This document shows, piece after piece, positions 25,559-37,972 of a stretch of 40,007 bases of DNA; position 1 is the first letter of the stretch; every line of letters begins with the position of its first letter. The translations under genes and the position numbers were made by a program. The notes under the pieces were generated by a model. The model was not told the DNA's origin, searched no databases, and saw only the letters and a list, made by a program, of their open reading frames with translations. The stretch comes from Actinophytocola sp. (GTDB lineage Bacteria > Actinomycetota > Actinomycetes > Mycobacteriales > Pseudonocardiaceae), in the NCBI GenBank assembly GCA_009377475.1, contig WHTY01000036.1, forward strand, positions 1-40,007, written 5' to 3'.

Positions 25559-26616
25559 CACGGCGTCGCGCGTCGGGCTTCCGGCCAGACGTCGCCGTAC
25601 CCCCGCAGCGACCCGACGCTGCTCGCCGCGAGCACGCCGTGCACCACCGCCCGCGCGAACGACGTCGCGGCGGCGGCACAGAGCCCGTCGAGCACTGCCG
25701 CGCGCTGCGGGACGCCGAACGGTCCGCTCGCCTCTGGCAGCTCCCGCGCGCCGGTGGCGAGCGCGAACACCGTGTCGCCGTCGAACATCGAGTGCGCGGG
25801 CCGCACCGCCCGCGCGAGGCCGTCCTGCGCGCTCATCGCGAGCCGCCGACACTCCGCTTTGGACAGTGCGGCGTCGGTGGCGACCACGCCGATGGTGGTG
25901 TTCAGCGACGTCCCGGCGTCGGAGCCGCCAGGGCCGTCCGAGGAAAGCTCCCCAGCCCGGCCAGGCCACGTCACGCCGAACTCCCCCGCCAGCTCGTGAT
26001 CCGCCGCCCAGGGACATCCGGTGTTCACATCGACCGCCTCGCCGTGCGCGTTCACCACCGCCAGCGCGCCGACGGTGTGCTCCCCGACCGTCATGCTCGC
26101 GGTCCCGACCCCGCCCTTGAGCGAGCCGACCTTCGCGCCCGCGCCCGCACCGACGCCGCCCTGCGCCACCTCGACGCTAGCCGCATCACACGCCGCGTAA
26201 CCGAACGAGGCGTCCGGCCGGTTGCCCCACTCGGACTGCGGCAGGTCGAAGATCACCGCGCCCGGCACGATCGGCACGACCTCATGTGGCTCAACCCCAA
26301 CAGGAAATCCCGTGTCCTGTTCGGACAACCACCGCATCACGCCGTCCGCGGCCACGAGCCCGTAGGCGCTGCCGCCGGACAGGCACACGGCGTGCGCCCG
26401 CTGCACCATGTTCTCCGGCGCGAGCAGATCCGTCTCGCGCGTGCCCGGCGCACCCCCGCGCGCGTCAACGCCGCCGACCGCGCCGCCTTGCGCCAGCACA
26501 ACCGTGGTGCCGGTCGCCCAGCCGTCGCCGATCCGGTGATGGTGACCGACCAGCAGGCCCTCGACGTCAGTGATCGCGTTGCGCGGACCGGGCGCGCCAC
26601 CGCCGGGCGCGCTCAT
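25558..26616 (-). CDS. P1-family (DmpA-like) self-processing peptidase
   Basis: The 352-residue protein has the DmpA/OAT fold pattern: NAITDVEGLLVGHHH, GVDARGGAPGTRETDLL, HAVCLSGGSAYGL, GAGAGAKVGSLKGG and the processing site SLNTTIGVVATDA. Enzymes of this family cleave themselves before a Ser/Thr, here probably between Asn and Thr in LNTT, to expose the nucleophile. They hydrolyse small N-terminal peptides or amides. The M. tuberculosis equivalent is Rv1333, also beside DUF2017 and clpS. Its ATG overlaps the DUF2017 stop (ATGA) and its stop overlaps the next gene, so it is embedded in a tightly coupled operon. Confidence 0.88.
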   Translation of the reverse strand: MSAPGGGAPGPRNAITDVEGLLVGHHHRIGDGWATGTTVVLAQGGAVGGVDARGGAPGTRETDLLAPENMVQRAHAVCLSGGSAYGLVAADGVMRWLSEQDTGFPVGVEPHEVVPIVPGAVIFDLPQSEWGNRPDASFGYAACDAASVEVAQGGVGAGAGAKVGSLKGGVGTASMTVGEHTVGALAVVNAHGEAVDVNTGCPWAADHELAGEFGVTWPGRAGELSSDGPGGSDAGTSLNTTIGVVATDAALSKAECRRLAMSAQDGLARAVRPAHSMFDGDTVFALATGARELPEASGPFGVPQRAAVLDGLCAAAATSFARAVVHGVLAASSVGSLRGYGDVWPEARRATP

Positions 26617-27170
26617 CGCGTCATCGCCTGCACCAGACTCTCCTGCAGGTACGTCAGCCAGTGGTACACGCCGATGTGCGCCGCGCGCGGGTCGTCTTCT
26701 GGCAGTTCGTCCGGCATGTCGTCGTTGACGTCGAGAGCGGTGCCGAGCGCGAGCCGGACGTCGTTGATCGCCGACAGCCAGGCGTCCGCCTGCTCAAGCG
26801 ACAGCCGCACCTCACCGCCCTGTGGCCCGAGCGTCTGCAACACGACCTCGGCGACGCCGAGCTTCGCGTCCAGCAGCTCCGGCTCGTGCAGCGAGCGCAG
26901 CGCGGCGACGGAGTCCATGTCCTCCTGCGTCGGCTGGTCCGGGTCGAGGCGGTGGAAGTCCGGCAGCAGGCGCGCGAGCACCGGGTCGTCCGGCGGGGTA
27001 GATGGGCCTGCCTTGATGCCGGTCAGCTCGCTCAGCTCGTCCTGCGGCGCCTCCTCTGCGCGCGCCTGGAGCATGTCCTCCATCTGGCTGACGAGGCCGC
27101 GCAGCACCGCCGCTTCCTGCTGTTCGAATCCGGCGACCATCCGGGCGCCTTTACGTCGCCACGCCTTCAC
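26613..27170 (-). CDS. DUF2017 protein
   Basis: GTG 27170 overlaps the clpS stop (GTGA), so it is preferred over an upstream start 24 nt earlier. The 185-residue protein has the family blocks [67 protein letters not shown] and [13 protein letters not shown]. It is strongly acidic. DUF2017 lies directly downstream of clpS in actinobacteria (Rv1331-Rv1332 in M. tuberculosis), but its function is not known. A helical cytoplasmic protein is predicted. The tight coupling suggests joint function with ClpS, possibly in substrate choice for Clp proteolysis. This is inference. Confidence 0.9.
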   Translation of the reverse strand: MKAWRRKGARMVAGFEQQEAAVLRGLVSQMEDMLQARAEEAPQDELSELTGIKAGPSTPPDDPVLARLLPDFHRLDPDQPTQEDMDSVAALRSLHEPELLDAKLGVAEVVLQTLGPQGGEVRLSLEQADAWLSAINDVRLALGTALDVNDDMPDELPEDDPRAAHIGVYHWLTYLQESLVQAMTR

Positions 27171-27466
27171 GATGCCTGCTGCATGGTCGCCCACAGCCCG
27201 GCCGCGTGCAGCCGGGAGACGTCTCCCTCGACTTTGTCCTTGGAACCGGACGACACTATCGCCTTCCCTTTGTGGTGCACGTCGAGCATGAGCTTGGTCG
27301 CGTGGTCATGGCTGTAGCCGAACAGCTTCTGGAACACGTACGTCACGTACGACATCAGGTTGACCGGGTCGTTCCAGACCACGGTCTGCCAGGGCAGGTC
27401 AGCCGCGCCGAGCTCGTCGGACGCGGGCTCCACCTGCGTCTGTTCGTCCGCTGCTGGCATGGACAT
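27167..27466 (-). CDS. clpS: ClpS, adaptor of the Clp protease
   Basis: ATG 27466 (MSMPAADEQ) is chosen, though an ATG 6 nt inside and a GTG 21 nt upstream are possible. None has a clear Shine-Dalgarno. A flexible acidic N-terminus is followed by the ClpS domain: [70 protein letters not shown]. ClpS binds N-end-rule substrates and hands them to ClpC/ClpA. The WNDPVN form is that of actinobacteria. It heads the operon with DUF2017, the peptidase and the second ClpS/DUF2017-like pair. Confidence 0.92.
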   Translation of the reverse strand: MSMPAADEQTQVEPASDELGAADLPWQTVVWNDPVNLMSYVTYVFQKLFGYSHDHATKLMLDVHHKGKAIVSSGSKDKVEGDVSRLHAAGLWATMQQAS

Positions 27467-27520
27467 AGTTCTATGGTGGCACGACACACCCTTCGTGCAA
27501 TGACCAGGCCCGTCCGCTCA

Positions 27521-27526
27521 TAGGCT
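27521..27526 (+). promoter_or_regulatory. -10 box, leaderless start of pncB
   Basis: TAGGCT lies 6 nt before ATG 27533, and no Shine-Dalgarno is present. A leaderless transcript is likely. Confidence 0.5.
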
Positions 27527-27532
27527 TGGCGC

Positions 27533-28831
27533 ATGACAGCGCCGCAGCAGCCACAGCCGAGCACCGCCTTGCTGACCGACCACTACGAGCTGACCATGCT
27601 CGCCAGCGCCCTCACGGATGGCAGCGCCGAACGGGACTGCGTGTTCGAGGTGTTCGCACGTCGGTTGCCCGATGGGCGCAGGTACGGCGTCGTCGTTGGC
27701 GCGGCGCGGCTGCTCGACGCGCTGGCGGACTTCCGCTTCGCCGACGCCGAGATCGACCAGCTCGCCGCCACCAACGTCGTGGACGACGCCACCCTCGACT
27801 GGCTGGCGAACTACCGTTTCACCGGCGACGTCGACGGTTACCCTGAGGGCGAGCTGTACTTCCCCGGCTCGCCGGTGCTGACGGTGCGCGCCAGCTTCGC
27901 CGAAGCCGTCGTGCTGGAGACGTTGGTGCTGTCGATCTACAACCACGACTGCGCGATCGCCTCCGCCGCCGCGCGCATGGCGGCAGCGGCGGGCACCCGA
28001 CCGACCATCGAGATGGGTGGCCGTCGCACGCACGAGTACGCCGCCGTCGCCGCCGCCCGCGCCGCCTACATCGGCGGGTTCGCCACGACGTCCAATCTGG
28101 AGGCTGGCCGCCGCTACGGCATCTCGACGCGAGGCACCGTCGCGCATGCCTTCATGCTGTTGCATGACACCGAAGAAGCGGCATTCCGGGCGCAGATCGA
28201 GAAACTGGGCACCGACACCACGCTGCTGGTCGACACCTACGACATCACAGCGGGCATCGACACCGCCGTCCGCGTGGCGGGCACCGAGGTGGGCGCGATC
28301 CGTATCGACTCCGGCGACGTCGGCGTGCTCGCGCGGCAGGCGCGCCAGCAACTCGACCGGCTCGGCGCGCGGGACACCCGCATCGTCGTCTCCGGCGACC
28401 TGGACGAACACGCCATCGCCGCACTGCGCGCCGAGCCGGTGGACGCCTACGGGGTCGGCACCGCCGTCGTCACCGGATCGGGCGCACCGACCGCGAACAT
28501 GGTTTACAAACTGGTCGAGGTGGACGGCAAGCCGGTGGCCAAGCGCAGCGAGAGCAAGGAGTCACGCGGCGGCAGGAAGTCCGCGCTGCGCAGGCACAAA
28601 CCGACCGGGACGGCGATCGAGGAAATCGTCCACCAGGCGACGTCCAGCCCCGACCTCGGCGAGCACGACCGGGTGCTGCCGATTCCCTTGGTGCGAGGTG
28701 GTGACGTCGTGGCTGACGTGCCTACCCTGGAGGACAGCAGGCAACACCTCCGGCACGCGCTGGTGAGCCTGCCGTGGGAGGGCCTGAAGCTGTCCCACGG
28801 CGACCCGGCGATACCCACCGTGTTCCGGTAG
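27533..28831 (+). CDS. pncB: Nicotinate phosphoribosyltransferase
   Basis: The 432-residue protein has STALLTDHYELTMLASALTDG, VFEVFARRLPDGRRYGV, EMGGRRTHEYAAVAAARAAY, GGFATTSNLEAGRRYGI and TRGTVAHAFMLLH, which includes the active-site His. Later come LVDTYDITAGI and IRIDSGDVGVLARQ. These are the motifs of PncB. It makes nicotinate mononucleotide from nicotinate and PRPP in the NAD salvage pathway. Its neighbour 12 nt downstream is a nicotinamidase-like gene, so the pair converts nicotinamide to nicotinate to NaMN. It is divergent from clpS and matches Rv1330c in position. Confidence 0.95.
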   Translation: MTAPQQPQPSTALLTDHYELTMLASALTDGSAERDCVFEVFARRLPDGRRYGVVVGAARLLDALADFRFADAEIDQLAATNVVDDATLDWLANYRFTGDVDGYPEGELYFPGSPVLTVRASFAEAVVLETLVLSIYNHDCAIASAAARMAAAAGTRPTIEMGGRRTHEYAAVAAARAAYIGGFATTSNLEAGRRYGISTRGTVAHAFMLLHDTEEAAFRAQIEKLGTDTTLLVDTYDITAGIDTAVRVAGTEVGAIRIDSGDVGVLARQARQQLDRLGARDTRIVVSGDLDEHAIAALRAEPVDAYGVGTAVVTGSGAPTANMVYKLVEVDGKPVAKRSESKESRGGRKSALRRHKPTGTAIEEIVHQATSSPDLGEHDRVLPIPLVRGGDVVADVPTLEDSRQHLRHALVSLPWEGLKLSHGDPAIPTVFR

Positions 28832-28843
28832 CAGGAGGTAGGC

Positions 28844-29416
28844 ATGGCGAACGCACTGATCATCGTCGATGTGCAGAACGACTTCTGCGAGGGTGGCTCG
28901 CTGGCCGTCACCGGCGGGGCGATGCTCGCGGGCGACATCTCGACGTTCCTCGCCGACGACGCCGCCTACGACCACATCGTCGCCACCCGCGACTACCACA
29001 TCGACCCCGGCGCGCACTTCAGCGACAACCCGGACTTCGTGCGGTCCTGGCCGCCGCACTGCCGGGCTGGCACGCCCGGCGCGTCGTTCCATCCCGCACT
29101 CGACGTCGGGCCGATCCGCGACGTGTTCTCCAAGGGCCAGTACAGCGACGGCTACTCCGGCTTCGAGGGCGAGTCGTCCGAGGGCAACCCGCTCGCCGCG
29201 TGGCTGCGCTCCCGCGACGTCGAGCAGGTCGACGTCGTCGGCATCGCGACCGACCACTGCGTGCGCGCGACGTCGCTGGACGCCGCGAAGGAAGGCTTCG
29301 CGGTGCGCACGCTGCTGGACCTCACCGCGGGGGTGTCGCAGGAGACGGTCGACAAAGCGCTTTCGGAACTCCGCGACGCCGGTGTGGAGCTAGTCGGCAA
29401 CCCCAGGGTCGGCTGA
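28844..29416 (+). CDS. pncA: Nicotinamidase-like cysteine hydrolase
   Basis: The 190-residue protein is an isochorismatase-fold amidohydrolase with the nicotinamidase pattern. The catalytic Asp is in IIVDVQNDFCEGGSLAV. The metal/active-site region is VATRDYHIDPGAHF. The catalytic Cys is in GIATDHCVRATSLDAA. It has the FSKGQYSDGYSGFEG Lys. A strong AGGAGG precedes ATG. It lies 12 nt behind pncB, which supports nicotinamide to nicotinate conversion. Isochorismatase-like relatives with other substrates cannot be fully excluded. Its last 27 nt overlap the convergent secreted-protein gene. Confidence 0.87.
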   Translation: MANALIIVDVQNDFCEGGSLAVTGGAMLAGDISTFLADDAAYDHIVATRDYHIDPGAHFSDNPDFVRSWPPHCRAGTPGASFHPALDVGPIRDVFSKGQYSDGYSGFEGESSEGNPLAAWLRSRDVEQVDVVGIATDHCVRATSLDAAKEGFAVRTLLDLTAGVSQETVDKALSELRDAGVELVGNPRVG

Positions 29417-30094
29417 CGCGCCGTACGGGTCGCAGGCCGCAGAGCCGACCACGATCTCGCCGCTCGCCGGGCCACCCTCGGGGAACAGCTCGATGCGGAT
29501 GGCGTTCACGGCAAGGCTGCCGTCCGGCGGCTGCGGCGCGACCAGCTCATTGATGACGACCTTGGCCAGCGGCGGTTCGCCCTCGTCTGGTGCGGGGATC
29601 GTGATGGTGTGGTTCGACTGGACGTTCTCCGGCAGGTCGATGCCGTACACCCCGCCCAGCTCCATCACGGTGTTGCTGCCCTTGCCGGTGGTGTCGCAGC
29701 GAGCGGCGAACGACGACACCCTGATGCGCGGCCCGCCCCACCGGCGCAGGATGCTGGTGGAGAAGTACCGGCCTTCGACGTCGGCGTGCGCGTTGCCCTG
29801 CTCGTCGCGGGTGCAGTCGGCCGTGCCGCCCCAGAAGTCGGCGACGTCGTCGACCGGGAACAGGCCGGTCTCGCTGTGCTGTTCCCCCGCGACGTCGCAG
29901 GCCCCGATCGGCCCCACCGCCAGTGGCTCGCCATCCACGGTGACGGCGACCGCGCCGAGGAACCCGCTCGCGGTGGCTCTGGGCTGCGCCGGGGGTTCGG
30001 CCGCCGCTGTGCCTGATGCGCCTGCCGTGGTGAGCGCCGCCGTCAGGCCGCCCGCGATGGCGACCGCGACGGCCCGCCGCACGCTGTGTGCCAT
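29390..30094 (-). CDS. Secreted protein, choice-of-anchor-P-like
   Basis: ATG 30094 has AAAGGGA upstream. The 234-residue protein begins with a Sec signal peptide: basic MAHSVRRAVAVAIAGG, a hydrophobic core, then TAAAEPPAQ, a likely cleavage site. The mature part is beta-rich (GFLGAVAVTVDGEPLAVGPI, GGVYGIDLPENVQSNHTI, VVINELVAPQPPDGSLAVNA), with four cysteines that may form two disulfides. It matches the look of actinomycete 'choice-of-anchor P' secreted proteins, an assignment by pattern only. It would lie outside the cell. The 3' end overlaps the nicotinamidase gene by 27 nt in opposite orientation. Confidence 0.72.
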   Translation of the reverse strand: MAHSVRRAVAVAIAGGLTAALTTAGASGTAAAEPPAQPRATASGFLGAVAVTVDGEPLAVGPIGACDVAGEQHSETGLFPVDDVADFWGGTADCTRDEQGNAHADVEGRYFSTSILRRWGGPRIRVSSFAARCDTTGKGSNTVMELGGVYGIDLPENVQSNHTITIPAPDEGEPPLAKVVINELVAPQPPDGSLAVNAIRIELFPEGGPASGEIVVGSAACDPYGASADPGVAD

Positions 30095-30218
30095 GAGTGG
30101 TCCCTTTCGCGCGTGGAGAAGCTCGCGAGTGGAGCATCGGCAGGGGCAATTCCCGGTCTGATGCCTCGTCGGGCACGCCACCCACTCGTGTGCCCGCCCG
30201 AAGCGGGTCGCGCGGCGG

Positions 30219-30224
30219 TACGGT
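30219..30224 (+). promoter_or_regulatory. -10 box, leaderless start of dinG
   Basis: TACGGT lies 8 nt before ATG 30233 with no Shine-Dalgarno, consistent with a leaderless transcript. Confidence 0.5.
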
Positions 30225-30232
30225 TTGGTGCC

Positions 30233-32359
30233 ATGGCTACCCTCTCCCCCGCCGCCGCACGGACCCGTCTGCCCACCGTGCGGGAGCTGCTGCACACCGC
30301 CGTCGAGGCGGTTGGCGGCACGGAGCGCGAGGGTCAGGTGCGGATGGCCGACGCCGTGGACACCGCGATCCGCAGCGGGGAGCACCTTGCCGTGCAGGCG
30401 GGCACCGGCACCGGGAAGTCGTTGGCGTACCTGGTGTCCGCGATCCGGCACGCCGTGGATCGGGATGCCACCGTCGTCGTCTCGACGGCGACCATCGCGC
30501 TGCAACGCCAGCTCGTGGACCGCGACCTGCCGCGGCTGGCGAAGGCGTTGCGGTCCGAGCTGGGGCGGGAGCTGCGGTTCGCCATCCTCAAGGGGCGGCG
30601 CAACTACCTCTGCCTGCACCGGCTCGACACCGGCGCGCCGGACGAGCCCGACGACGGACTGTTCGACCAGTTCGCGGTGTCCCGGCTCGGCAAGGAAGTC
30701 TCGCGGCTGCACGAGTGGGCGTGCGAGACCGTCAGCGGCGACCGCGACGACCTCGTCCCCGGCGTCACCGACCTGGCGTGGCGGCAGGTGTCGGTGTCGG
30801 CGAAGGAATGCCTCGGCGCGGCCCGCTGCCCGGTGGCGTCCGACTGTTTCGCCGAGCACGCCCGCTCGGAGGCGGGCAAGGCGGACGTCGTCGTCACCAA
30901 CCACGCGCTGCTCGCGATCGACGCGATGCAGGGCCGCCACATCATGCCGGAGCACGACCTTGTGGTGATCGACGAGGCGCACGACCTGGTCGATCGGGTG
31001 ACGTCGGCGGCGGCCGGGGAGCTGACCAGCTCGATGGTGGCCACGGCGGCACGGCGCTGCGGCAGGCTCATCAGCGCGGAGGTGGCGGACCGGCTGATGG
31101 AGGCGTCCGACGGGCTCGGGATGGTGCTGGACGACGGCACACCCGGCCGGATGGATGCGCTGCCCGGTGCGCTCGGCGGCGCGCTGGCGGCGGTGCGCGA
31201 CGCGGCGCACGGCTGCATCACCGCGCTCGGCCCGGAGCGCAAGGAAGACGCCGAGGACGCCACCTCCCGCAAGCTCGCCCGCTCGCTACTGGACGAGGTC
31301 CACGACACCGCCGCGCGGCTGTTGACGGCGTTCGAGCCGGAGCTGGCGCAGCGCCGCGACGTCGTGTGGCTGACGTCGAACCCGGAGAGCAGCCGTCCGC
31401 CGTCGTTGCACGTCGCGCCGTTGTCGGTGTCCGGGCTGCTGCGGGAGGCGCTGTTCGAGACGCGCACGACGGTGTTGACGTCGGCGACGCTGGCGCTCGG
31501 CGGGTCGTTCGACACGTTGGCGCGGCAGTGGGGTCTCCCACCCTCCACCCCAGGCGCCTTGCCGCCGTCGGGTGGTGGCGGGGCCGCTGGCACCGCTGCC
31601 GCCGACGCTGCCCCGACCGACGCCGCCACGACCGGCACCGCCACGGAGAAGGCCCCACCCTCGGACGACTCCGGGCCGACGTGGACGGGGCTCGACGTCG
31701 GCTCGCCGTTCGACCACACGCGCAACGGCATCCTCTACCTCGCGCGGCACCTCCCCCCGCCCGGCCGCGACGGCCTGACCGACGCGGTGCTCACCGAACT
31801 GGCGGAGCTGATCACCGCCGCCGGAGGCCGCACGCTGGGGCTGTTCTCGTCGATGCGCGCGGCGAAGCAGGCCACCGAGGCACTGCGGGAGCGTGTCGAG
31901 CATCCGATCCTGTGTCAGGGCGACGACTCGACCGGGCTGCTGGTGCGCCGCTTCGCCGAGGACGAGCGCAGTTGTCTGTTCGGCACGCTGTCACTGTGGC
32001 AGGGCGTCGACGTCCCCGGCCCGTCGTTGCAGCTCGTCGTGGTGGACCGCATCCCGTTCCCGCGCCCGGATGACCCGGTGCAGTCGGCGCGGCAGCGCGC
32101 GATCGAAGCGCGCGGCGGCAACGGGTTCATGACGGTCGCCGCGACGCACGCCGCACTCCTGCTCGCCCAGGGTGTCGGCAGGCTGCACCGGACGATCGAT
32201 GACAAGGGCGTCGTCGCGGTGCTCGACTCACGCCTGGCGAAAGCGCGATACGGCTCGTTCCTGCGCGCATCGCTGCCGCCGTTCTGGCCGACGCACGACG
32301 CCGACGTGGCGCGCGCCGCATTGCGCAGGTTGGACGCGGCCGCCGACGGGCGTACCTGA
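30233..32359 (+). CDS. dinG: DinG/XPD-like iron-sulfur DNA helicase
   Basis: The 708-residue protein is an SF2 helicase. Walker A is QAGTGTGKSLAYLV, and the DEAH box is VVIDEAHDLVD. Between them four cysteines (NYLCLHRL, KECLGAARCPVASDC) fit the 4Fe-4S cluster of the XPD/DinG group. VVVTNHALLAID follows. The C-terminal half has LGLFSSMRAAKQ, LWQGVDVPGPSLQLVVVDRIPFPRPDDP and QGVGRLHRTIDD. It unwinds DNA, probably in repair or R-loop resolution. Between the two halves lies a ~40-residue Gly/Ala/Thr/Pro insertion (around 31560-31680), probably disordered. It matches Rv1329c. ATG 30233 is favoured by a TACGGT box 8 nt upstream. Confidence 0.93.
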   Translation: MATLSPAAARTRLPTVRELLHTAVEAVGGTEREGQVRMADAVDTAIRSGEHLAVQAGTGTGKSLAYLVSAIRHAVDRDATVVVSTATIALQRQLVDRDLPRLAKALRSELGRELRFAILKGRRNYLCLHRLDTGAPDEPDDGLFDQFAVSRLGKEVSRLHEWACETVSGDRDDLVPGVTDLAWRQVSVSAKECLGAARCPVASDCFAEHARSEAGKADVVVTNHALLAIDAMQGRHIMPEHDLVVIDEAHDLVDRVTSAAAGELTSSMVATAARRCGRLISAEVADRLMEASDGLGMVLDDGTPGRMDALPGALGGALAAVRDAAHGCITALGPERKEDAEDATSRKLARSLLDEVHDTAARLLTAFEPELAQRRDVVWLTSNPESSRPPSLHVAPLSVSGLLREALFETRTTVLTSATLALGGSFDTLARQWGLPPSTPGALPPSGGGGAAGTAAADAAPTDAATTGTATEKAPPSDDSGPTWTGLDVGSPFDHTRNGILYLARHLPPPGRDGLTDAVLTELAELITAAGGRTLGLFSSMRAAKQATEALRERVEHPILCQGDDSTGLLVRRFAEDERSCLFGTLSLWQGVDVPGPSLQLVVVDRIPFPRPDDPVQSARQRAIEARGGNGFMTVAATHAALLLAQGVGRLHRTIDDKGVVAVLDSRLAKARYGSFLRASLPPFWPTHDADVARAALRRLDAAADGRT

Positions 32360-32424
32360 CCCCTGGGCTCGATCATGTGTGAGTGGCGTTACGGTGATGA
32401 CGCAGCACACGCAAAGGAGACCCG

Positions 32425-32766
32425 TTGTCCCAGGATTCGCGGAACGCACAATCTCGCGCCGTCACCGTCGACGACACCGGCGTCCGTCGGACGCTCGCCG
32501 ACGGCAGTGTCGAGTCGGTGACCTGGGAAGAGCTGAAGTCGGTCGTGATCAGGGTGATCCCGGAGGGTCCGTGGTCCGAGGACGTCTTCCTGATGCTGGC
32601 TGGCGCTGACGGCACCGGCACCGCCGTGCCCAGCGGCGATCCCGCCGCCGACGCGCTGATCGAGCGCCTCCAGACACTGCCCGGCTTCGACAACGAACGC
32701 TTCATCGAGGCCATGACCACCGACGCCGACGAGGCCTACGTCGTCTGGACCGCCCAGGCCCCCTAA
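32425..32766 (+). CDS. Small acidic conserved protein with TTG start
   Basis: TTG 32425 is supported by AAAGGAG at 32411-32417 and a TACGGT -10 box at 32390-32395. The 113-residue product reads AVTVDDTGVRRTLADGSVES, WEELKSVVIRVIPEGPWSED, FLMLAGADGTGTAVPSGDP and LPGFDNERFIEAMTTDADE. It ends in YVVWTAQAP. The LPGFDNE..I.AM motif recurs in many small bacterial proteins of unknown role, some of them immunity-like. It has no signal or membrane segment and is predicted cytoplasmic. It follows dinG, but with its own promoter. Function is unknown. Confidence 0.75.
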   Translation: MSQDSRNAQSRAVTVDDTGVRRTLADGSVESVTWEELKSVVIRVIPEGPWSEDVFLMLAGADGTGTAVPSGDPAADALIERLQTLPGFDNERFIEAMTTDADEAYVVWTAQAP

Positions 32767-32771
32767 GCACC

Positions 32772-32834
32772 GTGTCCCCCGTCCGGAACGCCGCGTCCGA
32801 CACTCTCGACGCCGTGTCCGACGTTCCCGGCGTC
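32772..32834. repeat. 21-bp tandem repeat, family 2 (three units)
   Basis: Three consecutive 21-bp units begin at 32772, 32793 and 32814 (GTGTCC..., GCGTCCGACACTC..., GTGTCCGACGTTC...), each ending in a GCC or GTC. They follow the stop of the 113-residue gene. A related single copy (GAGAGTGTCCG) occurs at 20838-20848. I see no gene in 32767-32995. Confidence 0.8.
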
Positions 32835-32881
32835 GTGATGCGCTAGCGCCACCCGTCGCGAAGCGCTGATGGTGGCGCGAT

Positions 32882-32991
32882 GCAACTCGCGGCCAACAAG
32901 GTGCATCTCGCACCAAATAAGGTGCAGTTCGCGACCGACAAGGTGAAACTCGCGCCGAATACGGTGAGACTCGCGGACGGTGGAACTCGCG
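32882..32991. repeat. 21-bp tandem repeat, family 1 (six units)
   Basis: Units with the core GCAACTCGCG begin at 32882, 32903, 32924, 32945 and 32966, exactly 21 bp apart. A sixth follows 16 bp later at 32982. The general form is GGTGCAACTCGCGGC followed by about six A-rich bases. The array ends 5 bp before the stop codon of the convergent PTH2 gene. The same units occur at 20875-20930 and 21104-21142. Confidence 0.88.
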
Positions 32992-32995
32992 GGGG

Positions 32996-36884
<3,889 letters not shown>

Positions 36885-37196
36885 TCCTGCCTCCTGCAGT
36901 GTCTTCGAACTGTCATTCGAACGTCGGTGGTCGGCGCGCGAGGGGCGCTCGCGGCTAGAGGGATCGTAGCCCGCGTGCCATTCGGTGACTCGGGCCGGTT
37001 GGCGTGATCACACCGCGGCTACCCGCGGGGATGCCGCCTGCTGCCTCGCGGGCGGGCGCGTATGCCCAGGTGGGAACCCGTCGTGCCCGGTTGACGACGT
37101 CGTTTCGTGCGCCGCCTGCCGCCGGATGTCCGGTGTGTGGCCGGTGTCGACGTCGGGTGTTGTGTCGAACGCCACCCGTGCCGCTGTTACCGAGCG
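36885..37196. other. Intergenic region upstream of ctaD
   Basis: This 312-bp gap lies behind the alpha/beta hydrolase (ending at 37197) and before ctaD. It should hold the ctaD promoter and hydrolase terminator. Beyond the TTCGAAC repeat and some GC-rich short dyads I see no gene or clear terminator. Confidence 0.45.
36904..36922. promoter_or_regulatory. TTCGAAC direct repeat upstream of ctaD
   Basis: TTCGAAC occurs at 36904-36910 and 36916-36922, 12 bp apart. Each holds the palindrome TTCGAA. They lie 20-38 bp upstream of the ctaD start. They could be an operator, but no regulator is known from this window. Confidence 0.4.
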
Positions 37197-37958
37197 CTAG
37201 CGCAGCCAGCCGAGCACGGCCTCCGCGACGGCGGCGGGCTGCTCCACCGGGGCGAGGTGCCCCGCCGACGGGATGACGTCCAGCGTGGCCTTCGGCAACG
37301 TGTCGACCATGCCGCGCCCCTCCTCGACGCGGGTCAGCGAGTCCTCCTCGCCGACGACGACCAGCGCGGGGACGTCCGCACGCCGCAACGTCTCGGTGGA
37401 GTCCGGGCGCATGGCCATCGCCCGCTGCGCCCAGGCGACGCCCGCAGGCGACTGGCTCTCGATCAGCTCCCGCACGCGCGCAGCGACGTCCGGCCGCTCG
37501 GCGCGGGTGGTCTCGCCGAGCAGGGCGTTCAGCATCGCGTCCGGCACCCAGCCAACGCCATCGCGCTCGACCCGTTCGGCCATCTTGAGCCGGTTGTCGC
37601 TTGCCTCCTCGGTGTCGGCGCTGGCCTTGGTGTCCATCAGCACGATGCCGCCGACACGCTCCGGCGCGGCGCGCAGCACCGCCATGGTGACGTAGCCGCC
37701 CATCGAGCAGCCGCCGAGCACGACCTTGTCCAATTCCAGCCTGTCGAGCAGCGCGATGACGTCGCGGGCGGCGTCGTCCAGCGTCGGCACGCGGTCGCTG
37801 TCCGGCAGCGGCGACCTGCCGAGGCCGCGCTGGTCCGGCGTGATCAGCCTGGTCCGCGCGGCGAGCGGCTCGCGGACGCCGTCCCACATCCGCGCGTCGA
37901 CCGGGAAGGCATGGAGCAGCACCAACGGAAGATCAGCCATGGCAGTCATTGCAGTCAT
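37197..37958 (-). CDS. Alpha/beta hydrolase
   Basis: The ~253-residue protein is an alpha/beta-fold hydrolase: LPLVLLHAFPVDARMWDGV (oxyanion region), ITPDQRGLGRSPLPD, VVLGGCSMGGYVTMAVLRAA with the nucleophile Ser in GCSMGG, VVVGEEDSLTRVEEGR (Asp/Glu), and IPSAGHLAPVEQP with the catalytic His. Start ATG is one of three (37958, 37949, 37940) because ATGACTGC is repeated. None has a clear Shine-Dalgarno. The cap domain is of the type found in esterases and 3-oxoadipate enol-lactonase-like enzymes, so the substrate cannot be fixed. It is 14 nt behind the zinc-ribbon gene, probably in one operon. Confidence 0.85.
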   Translation of the reverse strand: MTAMTAMADLPLVLLHAFPVDARMWDGVREPLAARTRLITPDQRGLGRSPLPDSDRVPTLDDAARDVIALLDRLELDKVVLGGCSMGGYVTMAVLRAAPERVGGIVLMDTKASADTEEASDNRLKMAERVERDGVGWVPDAMLNALLGETTRAERPDVAARVRELIESQSPAGVAWAQRAMAMRPDSTETLRRADVPALVVVGEEDSLTRVEEGRGMVDTLPKATLDVIPSAGHLAPVEQPAAVAEAVLGWLR

Positions 37959-37972
37959 TGTGTCGAACCGGG

